This document shows, one piece after another, positions 7,601-13,337 of a stretch of DNA of 13,414 nt. The notes below the pieces were generated by a model. The model did no database searches. It worked only from the letters and a program-made list of their open reading frames with translations, and was not told where the DNA came from. The DNA comes from Sulfurimonas sp. GTDB taxonomy: Bacteria > Campylobacterota > Campylobacteria > Campylobacterales > Sulfurimonadaceae. Each line of letters starts with the position of its first letter. The first letter of the stretch is position 1. The stretch spans positions 1 to 13,414 of the forward strand of contig JAMORM010000004.1 of NCBI GenBank assembly GCA_027063585.1. Reading direction: 5' to 3'. A program made the position numbers and the translations under genes.

Positions 7601-7751
7601 TTTACCGTTATTGTATGCGACAGGTGTAGGAAGTGAAATACAGTATCCTTTGGCCGTAGTTATAACGGGAGGTATTATAAGTTCAACATTGTTGACACTC
7701 TTAATCCTTCCAGCAACATATCTGCTTTTTTATGAAAAGCAAAAATATTAG
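4695..7751 (+). CDS. czcA: Heavy-metal RND efflux pump (CzcA/CusA superfamily)
   Basis: A 1018-residue proton-driven inner-membrane pump with the standard layout: TM1 (about 10-30), a large periplasmic porter loop, TM2-6 (about 335-510), a second loop, and TM8-12 at the end. TM4 reads AIAVGMIVDGTIVIVEN (394-410). Asp402 and Glu409 fall where CzcA has its Asp408 and Glu415 relay residues, but Ala396 replaces the Asp of the CzcA DFG motif. At positions that, by recall, correspond to the three CusA porter methionines, this protein has Arg559, Tyr610 and Glu656 (in IMYRV, ANYME and RIEEL). A divalent-metal pump is therefore more likely than a Cu(I)/Ag(I) one, though the substrate is unproven. The ribosome site selects ATG 4695 over 4668. 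It completes the channel-adaptor-pump operon. Confidence 0.93.
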   Translation: MLDKIIELSLKYKILVLVAFIAIAVSGYRAYTQIPIDAFPDITPKQVVIYTESPGNSAEDIEKLITYPIESVVSGMAGVKLIMSNSIFGLSYVSVFFEDDMDIYFLRQLVSERLGNVDIPKGWGKPVLGPNTTGLGQVFWYQVQDTTEKYTLQELKEMQKYIVTPLFKSVSGVEEVIGWGGFEKQYNVLIDTKKLQDFGITYSDIIEALQKSNQAAGGQYLEFNHEQYLIRGAGLYKTLDDIRNTVIKPKEGQAVTIGDVAKVMPGVSPRFGAVSIDGSEAVMGMVLQRTATNAAKVVERIKEKIETVNRALPEGVKIATIYDRTDITHKAVNTMTSALLSGVVLVAIVLFLFLFELRSAFIVILSLPLSLLTAFLLMDYYHLSANLMSLSGLAIAVGMIVDGTIVIVENSFRKLHDNPEGQKLQIVSEAAKEVVTPVTFAVLIIAAVFIPLLSLDGLAGKLYTPMALNIVFVMLGSLLVALVLVPVLILMLLKPTKSAENVVMRGIKRVYTPVLLFALENAKKILAVVSVVFIALAYMLTQQGREFLPSLNEESIMYRVVAIPGTALTQSIDVSEDLEKYILKNYSKDVSSVLTMIGRSEKGETAQANYMEVLLTLKPDIKDLPALTKKMSEDLEHQFSFVQLIPTQPIAMRIEELLEGVKAELAIKIYGENQKELDKIAKDIQNTIKNVDGLERMEVESQLGQAQIKIIPDYLSLARYGISVADVMQVIRNGIGEEGITQKIEGIKRFPIVAKIKGAKQDIESIKNVTLRSSNGNIVRLKDVCDIKIVQGASFIKRENLSRYMVVSMDVEGRDTASFVAEADRLIKEKVKMPSGYYIGWAGDFKNMQEATQKLIIIIPVTLLLVILLLYTAFNSLKKSMIILLNVPFGFIGGIIALLFGGIYLSVSAIVGFLAIFAIAILNGIVLVSFIDELRAKYPDVDLKILLKDATLLRLRPVLMTAFTTLFGILPLLYATGVGSEIQYPLAVVITGGIISSTLLTLLILPATYLLFYEKQKY

Positions 7752-7758
7752 CAAAGTA

Positions 7759-7790
7759 CTAACACTTCGCTAACTTTGTTGTGTGATAAT
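7759..7790 (+). promoter_or_regulatory. Promoter with an 11-bp-period direct repeat
   Basis: An extended -10, TG-T-GATAAT, lies at 7782-7790. Directly upstream, CTAACACTTCG (7759-7769) is followed by CTAACTTTGTT (7770-7780), two similar half-sites one helical turn apart where a -35 box would be. No good -35 is present. Tandem half-sites at this spacing are typical of OmpR-family activators, and such a regulator is encoded at 9259. The link is inferred. Confidence 0.45.
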
Positions 7791-7805
7791 ACCAACATCA
7801 AAAAC

Positions 7806-7812
7806 AAAGGAG
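7806..7812 (+). promoter_or_regulatory. Ribosome binding site fixing the Met-rich gene start
   Basis: AAAGGAG lies 6 bases before ATG 7819. An in-frame ATA-preceded extension back to 7783 would overlap the promoter and push the signal peptide inside the protein, so it is not used. Confidence 0.75.
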
Positions 7813-7818
7813 TCACAA

Positions 7819-8328
7819 ATGAAAATGACAAAAATTACACTATCATTAGCTTTGATAGGGGCGTTAACATTAGGTATGGCAGATGATACTGCCACAGCAG
7901 ATACAACAGTGAGTGTGGATACACAGATAGAAGTTATTCAGGCTGCACCTGCACAAGAAAGAGTGCAGCTTATGAATGAGTTTAAGCAAAGACTTATGAC
8001 AATGACTCAGGAACAAAGAGCAGAAGCTATTGCGGTTATGCAAGAAAAGATGTCTGCTAATGCAGGAATGGGACAACAAACAAGTGCTGATGCAAGAATG
8101 CAAGCAAAAGAGATGAAGCAAGAGTTTGGAAGTATGACCAAAGAGAGAGCTATGGAGCATTCACAAGAGATGCAAATGCAGACAAATGAGCAAATGAATC
8201 AAATGCAAAATATGAATCAGCACCAGGTAGCGAACCAATATATGAATATGCCGGCAAATGCACCTGCATCTAGTATGGGTGGCGGTGCTGCAGGCGGTTC
8301 AGGTTTTAACATGAATATGGGACGCTAA
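7819..8328 (+). CDS. Secreted Met/Gln-rich protein, possibly Spy/CpxP-like
   Basis: A 169-residue protein with a signal peptide cut after about Ala21 (LGMA). About 23 residues are Met and there is no Cys. Residues about 46-80 form a charged helix with MTMTQEQRAEAI, resembling the LTxxQR motif of Spy/CpxP/ZraP periplasmic chaperones. A second helical stretch follows at 85-120, then a Met/Gln/Asn tract (QMNQMQNMNQHQ) and a Gly-rich end containing FNMNMGR. This composition suits Cu(I)/Ag(I) binding through thioethers or a periplasmic chaperone. It has its own promoter 67 bases after the pump gene. The Spy-like reading rests on one motif and helix content. Export is well supported. Confidence 0.8.
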   Translation: MKMTKITLSLALIGALTLGMADDTATADTTVSVDTQIEVIQAAPAQERVQLMNEFKQRLMTMTQEQRAEAIAVMQEKMSANAGMGQQTSADARMQAKEMKQEFGSMTKERAMEHSQEMQMQTNEQMNQMQNMNQHQVANQYMNMPANAPASSMGGGAAGGSGFNMNMGR

Positions 8329-8345
8329 TATTTACTAAAAAAATC

Positions 8346-8351
8346 TATAAT
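8346..8351 (+). promoter_or_regulatory. -10 box for the barrel/two-component operon
   Basis: TATAAT stands 18 bases after the Met-rich gene stop, with no clear -35. Transcription would start near 8358, inside the dyad at 8350-8382, leaving a leader of about 40 bases that includes AAGGA at 8389-8393. Confidence 0.35.
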
Positions 8352-8382
8352 TCACTTGTAAGAGATATCCTTACAGGTGAAT
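8350..8382. promoter_or_regulatory. 13-bp dyad: operator, leader hairpin or terminator
   Basis: Left arm 8350-8362 (ATTCACTTGTAAG) pairs with 8370-8382 (CTTACAGGTGAAT), with one T-G mismatch that is a wobble pair in RNA and a 7-base loop, AGATATC. It starts 22 bases after the upstream stop codon and is followed by the weak U-tract ATATTT. It could end the Met-rich transcript, act as a leader hairpin, or bind a repressor beside the TATAAT box. Confidence 0.5.
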
Positions 8383-8399
8383 ATATTTAAGGAAAAAAA

Positions 8400-9251
8400 A
8401 TGAAAAAAATTATGACTTTTATGCTTTTAGGTTCGCTCGCTACAGCGCTTTTTGCCTATTCTGATATGGATATGGATGGTGTAGACGATGCAATAGATAA
8501 ATGTCCAAATACCCCTTTGACAGATCTTGTAGACATTAATGGATGTACTCAAAAAAAACTTATTTCACAGGAAGATAATAATCATTTTGATATAATTATT
8601 GGTGCAAATTATACGGGTTCCAATTATGTTACAACTCCTTCTACAGATACTTATTCAAGCTCACTCCAAGTTGACTATTATTATAAAAATTTCTCATTAC
8701 AAGCCTCAACATCTTACTATACAACAAATAGTGACGGTTATAATGAAAGCGGAATGAATGATTCTTTTGTGGGTGGAGCATATAATTTTCATCTCACAAA
8801 AGTATTGACCTTACGCGTGGGTGCAGGAGCTCTTTTACCGACATATGATACATCACTTAACAATAATAAAACAGATTATGTAGGTTCACTTAATGCAAGT
8901 TATACTTTAGGTAAAGCAAATATTTTTGCAGGCTATGTGTATACGCAGATAAATGATGATGATGTTGTTTTAAGTCTACAAAATGGAACGCAAACACAGA
9001 ATATAGTCTATAAAAATACGAATGCTTTTAGTGGTGGTCTTGGATACTATTTTACAAATAAACTTTATGTCAGTGGTGCATATAATCAAACAGAAAGTAT
9101 TTATAAGGGTACTGAAGATGCAAAAACTGTTTCTGCTTATGTATATTACAGCATTGATGCAAACTGGTTTATGAATTTTTCATATGCATATGGAATCAGT
9201 GATACGGCAAGTGACAATGCGGCTTCTATAAAATTAGGCTACTATTTCTAG
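8400..9251 (+). CDS. Outer-membrane beta-barrel with N-terminal thrombospondin type 3 repeat
   Basis: A 283-residue protein with a signal peptide cut after about Ala19. Residues 22-49 read as one thrombospondin type 3 calcium-binding repeat: DMDMDGVDDAIDKCPNTP, then VDINGC. Cys35 and Cys49 are placed to form a disulfide. From about residue 62 onward the chain alternates polar and aromatic residues in repeated short strands with Gly/Asn/Asp turns. It ends in LGYYF, whose final Phe is the usual outer-membrane barrel insertion signal. The fold is a small barrel of perhaps 10-12 strands. The response regulator starts 7 bases after its stop, so the barrel and the sensor pair share an operon. A pore, adhesin or envelope-stress role cannot be distinguished. 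Confidence 0.82.
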   Translation: MKKIMTFMLLGSLATALFAYSDMDMDGVDDAIDKCPNTPLTDLVDINGCTQKKLISQEDNNHFDIIIGANYTGSNYVTTPSTDTYSSSLQVDYYYKNFSLQASTSYYTTNSDGYNESGMNDSFVGGAYNFHLTKVLTLRVGAGALLPTYDTSLNNNKTDYVGSLNASYTLGKANIFAGYVYTQINDDDVVLSLQNGTQTQNIVYKNTNAFSGGLGYYFTNKLYVSGAYNQTESIYKGTEDAKTVSAYVYYSIDANWFMNFSYAYGISDTASDNAASIKLGYYF

Positions 9252-9258
9252 GATAGAT

Positions 9259-9900
9259 ATGATGCAAAAACATATACTTTTACTTGAAGATGATGAATTG
9301 CTTGCGCAAACTCTACAAGAACTTCTACAGAGTGCTAATTATAAAGTAGATATGGTGCATAACGGCAATGATGCTATTGATGCGTCATATGAAAACAAGT
9401 ATGATTTATATGTTTTTGACATTAATGTACCGGATATGAATGGCTTAGAACTTTTAGAGAGTCTGCGCAAGGCAGATGATGCAACACCGGCTATTTTTAT
9501 CAGTGCTTTAATAGATTTGAACTCTATATCAAAAGCTTTTGCAATCGGTGCGGATGATTATTTGAAAAAGCCTTTTTTCCCTGAAGAGTTGCTGATTCGT
9601 GTAAATGCTAAGTTATCTCAGCGTAACAAAGATATAATATATAAACATCTGAGATACTCGTTGCATAATAAAGAACTTTATAGAGATGGAAAGATAGTTC
9701 CTCTTGGAGAAGTCCAAGAGTGTTTATGCGATGTATTTATGCAAAATATCGGCAAGGTACTGGATAAAACTTTATTAATGGACTGCCTAGTCAATCCGTC
9801 TGATACGGCACTTCGCGTTGCGCTTAATAAATTGAAACATATTACCGGTGTAGATATAAAAAATATTCGTGGAATAGGATATATGCTTGAAAAAAGTTGA
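9259..9900 (+). CDS. OmpR/PhoB-family response regulator
   Basis: A 213-residue two-domain regulator. The receiver domain (about 4-118) has the acidic pair Asp11/Asp12, phosphoacceptor Asp54 (in VFDINVPDMNG), Ser82 and the conserved Lys104-Pro105 (KKPF), so it should be phosphorylatable. The C-terminal half (about 125-213) is a divergent winged helix, with ALRVALNKLKHI as recognition helix and the typical ending IRGIGYMLEK. The usual Trp-bearing loop is replaced by CLVNPSD. The start could be ATG 9259 or 9262; AGGA at 9250-9253 serves either. The kinase gene overlaps its end by 14 bases. Likely targets are nearby envelope genes, including the direct-repeat promoter at 7759. The Helicobacter CrdRS system regulating crdA is a plausible comparison but is not shown to be orthologous. 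Confidence 0.92.
   Translation: MMQKHILLLEDDELLAQTLQELLQSANYKVDMVHNGNDAIDASYENKYDLYVFDINVPDMNGLELLESLRKADDATPAIFISALIDLNSISKAFAIGADDYLKKPFFPEELLIRVNAKLSQRNKDIIYKHLRYSLHNKELYRDGKIVPLGEVQECLCDVFMQNIGKVLDKTLLMDCLVNPSDTALRVALNKLKHITGVDIKNIRGIGYMLEKS
9876..9879 (+). promoter_or_regulatory. Ribosome binding site for a TTG-started kinase gene
   Basis: AGGA inside the response regulator gene lies 7 bases before the TTG at 9887. No in-frame ATG occurs before the first membrane segment of the kinase, so this site decides the start. Confidence 0.65.
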
Positions 9901-10930
9901 AAAAGAGTCACTGCTAAAGAGTTTTCTTCTCTTCTTCTTATCGCAAACACTCTTGGCAGGAGCACTTTTTTTTCTCAACTATCAAAAAGAACTGCAAAGT
10001 CTTGATGAAAATATTTTCTCCAAAATGAGACTTTGCAGTTTTTCTCTGCAGTGTAAAGAATTTCAGTTTGATTTTGTCCCTAAAAAACAGTATGAACTTT
10101 ACAAACTTTATAAAGATGATGATGCTTTAAGCGCTTATTTTTCTATTCCAAATGCAACAAGAAACGCTTTGAAAATATACCTGCCAAAAAAGAAATATAT
10201 GCAAGAAGTTAAAACTTTACAAAGAACTCTTTTGTTAAACTTTTTTATTGTTGTGATAATAATTGCAATATTGTCTGTATTATTTGCTTTATATGCACTT
10301 TTTCCGCTGAGAAAGGCTTTACATGTAACGGAAGAGTTTATCAAAGATATTTTGCATGATTTTAATACGCCGCTAGCAACGTTACGACTAAATGTTTCCA
10401 TGCTTAAAAGTGAAACAGGAGAAAATACTAAAATTGACAGAATAGAAAATTCTGTGCAAAATATTTTAAATCTGCAATCAAATCTTCGTTCTTATCTGCA
10501 TTCACATGTAGCGCAAAAAGAATTGTTTGATTTAAAATCACTTCTTGAAAAAAGAGTTTCTCTTATTGATAACAGTTATAAAGATATTGACTTTACAATG
10601 AATGTGCAAAATATACAACTCAATACAAATAAAGATGCTTTTAGCAGAATTATAGATAATCTGCTTTCAAATGCTGCCAAATATAACAAAAAAAACGGGA
10701 AGGTTTATATCTCTTCTCATAAAAATATTTTAGAGATAGAAGATACCGGTAAAGGTATACAAAACGCTCATCGTGTGTTTGAGAGATTTTATAAAGAACA
10801 AGACAGAGGCATAGGCATAGGACTTCATATTGTTAAAAAACTTTGTGATGAATTGCATATAGATATATCACTGCAAAGTGAACCGGGCAAAGGAACAGTT
10901 TTTCGACTTAATCTTCAAAATATCATATAA
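9887..10930 (+). CDS. Membrane sensor histidine kinase, partner of the upstream regulator
   Basis: A 347-residue kinase started by TTG, overlapping the regulator gene by 14 bases. TM1 is about 12-30, a periplasmic sensor about 31-113, TM2 about 114-138. The phosphoacceptor is His157 in ILHDFNTPLATL. The ATPase domain shows the N box around Asn258/Asn262 (DNLLSNAAKY), G1 DTGKG (286-290) and G2 GIGIGL (308-313). There is no recognisable HAMP domain, as the H box follows TM2 within about 20 residues. The small sensor region has just two cysteines, Cys50 and Cys56, in a CSFSLQC pattern that could be a redox or metal site. Overlap with the regulator makes the two a cognate pair. The signal is unknown; metals are inferred from neighbours. 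Confidence 0.92.
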   Translation: MKKVEKESLLKSFLLFFLSQTLLAGALFFLNYQKELQSLDENIFSKMRLCSFSLQCKEFQFDFVPKKQYELYKLYKDDDALSAYFSIPNATRNALKIYLPKKKYMQEVKTLQRTLLLNFFIVVIIIAILSVLFALYALFPLRKALHVTEEFIKDILHDFNTPLATLRLNVSMLKSETGENTKIDRIENSVQNILNLQSNLRSYLHSHVAQKELFDLKSLLEKRVSLIDNSYKDIDFTMNVQNIQLNTNKDAFSRIIDNLLSNAAKYNKKNGKVYISSHKNILEIEDTGKGIQNAHRVFERFYKEQDRGIGIGLHIVKKLCDELHIDISLQSEPGKGTVFRLNLQNII

Positions 10931-10950
10931 GATTTTAACGAAATTCACTG

Positions 10951-10956
10951 TATAAT
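10951..10956 (+). promoter_or_regulatory. -10 box of dnaG, probably leaderless
   Basis: TATAAT ends 6 bases before the dnaG ATG. The intervening bases are CTTTTT and no ribosome site is present in the 30 bases upstream. No -35 is visible. The expected start of transcription coincides with the ATG at 10963, the same geometry as at 2066-2080. Confidence 0.45.
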
Positions 10957-10962
10957 CTTTTT

Positions 10963-12633
10963 ATGATTTCACAAGACTCCATAGAAGCTCTCAAGGCACG
11001 ACTTGATATTGTTGATGTTGTAGGTAGCTATATAGAGCTGAAAAAAGCAGGGGGTAATTTTAAAGCACCGTGCCCATTTCATGATGAAAAATCTCCCTCT
11101 TTTGTAGTGAGCCCACAAAAACAGATATTTCACTGTTTTGGTTGCGGAGCTGGAGGCGATTCAGTGAAGTTTGTTATGGAATATGAAAAGCTGAACTATC
11201 CTGAAGCTTTGGAAAAACTTGCAGATTCTTATAATTTTACACTCACCTATACAGATAACAAACATAACAAACCACGCTCACAGGTTATGGATAAACTCAA
11301 TGAATATTATCAAACGCTGCTAAGTAAAAATCAGACGGCACTTGGTTATATCAAAGAGCGCGGAATATATGAAGGCAGTATAGAAAAGTTCGGTATTGGC
11401 TACGCTCCTGAGTCAAATGCAACACTTAATTATATACGCTCGCAGCAGTTTTCTATAAAAGAAGCTATTGACATGGGTGTTGTGGGTTACAATCAAGAAC
11501 GCAACCAGACCTATGCACGTTTTGTTGAGCGCATCACTTTTCCTATTTTTTCTGCAAACGGCAGTATCGTTGGTTTTGGCGGAAGAACTATAACCGGGCA
11601 TCAGGCAAAATATGTTAACTCTCCAGAAACGGCTTTTTTCAATAAATCGCGCCTTTTGTATGCCTACCATCTGGCAAAACAGAGTCTGCATAAAAAGCAA
11701 GAGGTAATTATAACAGAGGGATATCTTGATGTTATAATGCTGCATCAGGCAGGGTTTGATAATGCCGTAGCAACGCTTGGAACAGCTTTGACGCATGAGC
11801 ATCTGCCTCTGCTTCGAAAAGGCTCTCCCCGTATCGTGATGGCGTATGATGGAGACAAAGCCGGACGTGCTGCAGCGCTCAAAGCCTCAAAACTTTTAAG
11901 TGCTTCGGGTTTTAACGGAGGGGTTGTCGTTTTTGATGGGGGTTTAGACCCTGCCGACATGGTTAAAGAGGGGCGTGTTGAAGAGTTGAGTAATATGTTT
12001 CGAGAGGCAAAACCTTTCATAGAATTTGTGCTTGATGAAATTCTCTCGCTTTATAATTTGAGGAACCCAAAAGAAAAAGAGTCCTGCATGCAAGAAGGTA
12101 TAGCGTACTTGAAAACACTTTCCCCTATACTTCAAGAGGAGTATAAAACTTATCTTGCCTCACGCTTGGGCGGGCTTGGTGTTTCTCCATCACTCTTGAA
12201 GCTCAATACCCAAACAAACACAAACAGACAAAATATACCACAACAAAGAAACAGTGCGCATAAAGATATGTGGGAACTCTCTTTAATTAAAACAATTTTA
12301 GAAAAACCTGAGTATATTGAACAGGTTTTGGATGTTATTGACCAGAGCCTGTTGCAGTTTCACTCTTATGAATTTTCATTAGTTTTGCAGGGTAAGCAAG
12401 ATGCACCGGAAGTTATGGCTATAATGGTAGACGATACTATCACTTCGCTCAAAGATGAAGAAGCTTTAAACGCAGAGCTGATTACATTTTTGACAAAATA
12501 TTATGAAAGAGAATTGAAAAAAGTCAACATTGCTTCAAATATCAGTTTTGAAGAAAAAGCCTTTTATATTCGAAAATTTCGAGGAAAAATTGCGAAACTC
12601 AAAAGAGGTGAACTAGTAGCACTCAATGACTAA
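10963..12633 (+). CDS. dnaG: DNA primase DnaG
   Basis: A 556-residue replication primase that makes RNA primers at the fork. The N-terminal CHC2 zinc finger is complete: Cys37, His40, Cys58 and Cys61 (CPFH, then CFGC). The TOPRIM catalytic core holds Glu252 in EGYLDV, Asp296 and Asp298 in DGDKAGRAA, and the downstream DPAD at 329-332, all the usual metal-binding acids. After a Gln/Asn-rich linker (about 410-428), residues about 430-556 form the helical DnaB-helicase-binding domain. Length matches other Campylobacterota primases. The gene begins 32 bases after the kinase stop with its own TATAAT box. It looks complete and unrelated in function to the metal genes. Confidence 0.98.
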   Translation: MISQDSIEALKARLDIVDVVGSYIELKKAGGNFKAPCPFHDEKSPSFVVSPQKQIFHCFGCGAGGDSVKFVMEYEKLNYPEALEKLADSYNFTLTYTDNKHNKPRSQVMDKLNEYYQTLLSKNQTALGYIKERGIYEGSIEKFGIGYAPESNATLNYIRSQQFSIKEAIDMGVVGYNQERNQTYARFVERITFPIFSANGSIVGFGGRTITGHQAKYVNSPETAFFNKSRLLYAYHLAKQSLHKKQEVIITEGYLDVIMLHQAGFDNAVATLGTALTHEHLPLLRKGSPRIVMAYDGDKAGRAAALKASKLLSASGFNGGVVVFDGGLDPADMVKEGRVEELSNMFREAKPFIEFVLDEILSLYNLRNPKEKESCMQEGIAYLKTLSPILQEEYKTYLASRLGGLGVSPSLLKLNTQTNTNRQNIPQQRNSAHKDMWELSLIKTILEKPEYIEQVLDVIDQSLLQFHSYEFSLVLQGKQDAPEVMAIMVDDTITSLKDEEALNAELITFLTKYYERELKKVNIASNISFEEKAFYIRKFRGKIAKLKRGELVALND

Positions 12634-12664
12634 CAAGAAAAAAAGAAGTAACAAACTTTTTTTT

Positions 12665-12673
12665 TGTTATACT
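12665..12673 (+). promoter_or_regulatory. Extended -10 promoter for the GGDEF-like gene
   Basis: TG-T-TATACT forms an extended -10 right after a run of nine T residues (12657-12665). There is no -35. T-rich sequence ahead of an extended -10 is common for sigma-70 promoters in Campylobacterota. Transcription near 12680 leaves a 23-base leader with AAGGA. Confidence 0.55.
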
Positions 12674-12690
12674 AAAGAAAATTTTGGTGT

Positions 12691-12695
12691 AAGGA
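12691..12695 (+). promoter_or_regulatory. Ribosome binding site fixing the start at 12703
   Basis: AAGGA is 7 bases from ATG 12703 but only one base from the in-frame TTG at 12697, so the ATG is the likely start. Confidence 0.7.
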
Positions 12696-12702
12696 ATTGG
12701 AT

Positions 12703-13122
12703 ATGGCAGGAGTACATTTTTCATTTGATAATTTTAAGAATTTGGTAGATTTAAATATAGGTATATCTGACCGATTGGATGAAAATCGTGCTGAGAGTTT
12801 CACATTGTTGTATTGCGACTTCAGCGGGATTGAGCAGAGTGTAGTGGATGCTTCTTTACTCGAAATATTGCGTTCATCCGATTCTATAGCTAACAGTGAG
12901 GGAGATTACTTTTTTGTACTTCCATATACTGATAAATACGGAGCAGAAATTGTGAAAAAGATGTTTGATGAATTTTTTGCAAAATATTTAGATGCTTTTT
13001 TGCTAAGCTATCCTGTTGACGGGGAAACAAGCAAAGCACTATTGGAAAATATGGAAGACAGTGTCAGTACTTTTTTCAAAAAAGAACTGCACTGTCTAGA
13101 TAGGTTTACAAGAGATTACTAA
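12703..13122 (+). CDS. Small degenerate GGDEF-like protein, function unknown
   Basis: A 139-residue cytoplasmic protein with no signal peptide or membrane segment. The core looks like a shortened GGDEF fold. FTLLYCDFSGIE (about 31-42) matches the first strand and metal-binding Asp region. Then LLEILRSSDSIANSEGDYFFVLPYTD fits the helix, the R-x-x-D pair and the signature strand, with EGDYF in place of GGDEF, and a following helix GAEIVKKMFDEFF. The segment that normally holds N-x-x-x-G-H-x-x-G-D is missing, so cyclase activity is very unlikely. It has its own promoter and follows dnaG by 69 bases. This comparison is by eye; the protein could be an unrelated alpha/beta fold. The gene itself is well supported by its promoter and ribosome site. 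Confidence 0.75.
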   Translation: MAGVHFSFDNFKNLVDLNIGISDRLDENRAESFTLLYCDFSGIEQSVVDASLLEILRSSDSIANSEGDYFFVLPYTDKYGAEIVKKMFDEFFAKYLDAFLLSYPVDGETSKALLENMEDSVSTFFKKELHCLDRFTRDY

Positions 13123-13138
13123 AATTTTTTCTTAGTAA
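13116..13138. terminator. Weak hairpin at the convergent stop codons
   Basis: TTACTAA (13116-13122) and TTAGTAA (13132-13138) are exact inverted repeats around a 9-base AT-rich loop. The left arm contains the stop codons of both converging genes. The stem is all AT except one pair and lacks a following U-run, so it is at best a weak bidirectional terminator. Confidence 0.25.
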
Positions 13139-13337
13139 ATTTATAATATTTAGAAGTTTTATAAAAAGAGACAGCTTCTGATATTTTCTGCTCTTTATAG
13201 ATTTTTTTATCGCACACCCATCTACATTTTATTTTTGGGTTATGCATTGCTGCAACATTTTGTTTTGATACTTTAGTCGCATATATAGTTTCTGCATGTG
13301 CCAATAAAGCTAAGAGAATAAAAAATATAATTTTCAT
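13119..13337 (-). CDS. Small secreted two-cysteine protein, unknown function
   Basis: A 72-residue protein with a clear signal peptide, MKIIFFILLALLAHA, cut after Ala15. The mature 57 residues are strongly basic, with Cys38 and Cys42 in CRWVC and a Lys/Tyr-rich end (EAVSFYKTSKYYKF). A single disulfide or a small metal site is possible. It converges on the GGDEF-like gene, and the four bases CTAA at 13119-13122 carry both stop codons. The ribosome site is weak (GAAAG very close to the ATG). I do not recognise the family; export to the periplasm is the only supported statement. Confidence 0.7.
   Translation of the reverse strand: MKIIFFILLALLAHAETIYATKVSKQNVAAMHNPKIKCRWVCDKKIYKEQKISEAVSFYKTSKYYKFTKKKF

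Noticed and set aside
4695..7751. Calling the pump CusA (Cu/Ag)
   Set aside because: The porter residues at the expected CusA methionine positions appear to be Arg, Tyr and Glu, and the adaptor lacks the CusB Met cluster.
7750..7780. CAAAGT/ACTTTG hairpin after the pump gene as a terminator
   Set aside because: Only about 6-8 weak pairs with a 15-base loop and no T-run afterwards; the direct repeat explains the region better.
7870..8160. His/Cys-rich minus-strand frame opposite the Met-rich gene
   Set aside because: Its His, Cys and Leu content is just the complement of Met, Ala and Gln codons of the real gene; no start signals.
12632..12670. A-run/T-run hairpin after dnaG as a terminator
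   Set aside because: The stem is nearly all A-T with bulges and overlaps the extended -10 of the next gene; the T-run is better read as promoter sequence.
12703..13122. Active diguanylate cyclase
   Set aside because: The GGDEF signature is altered and the substrate-binding segment is missing.
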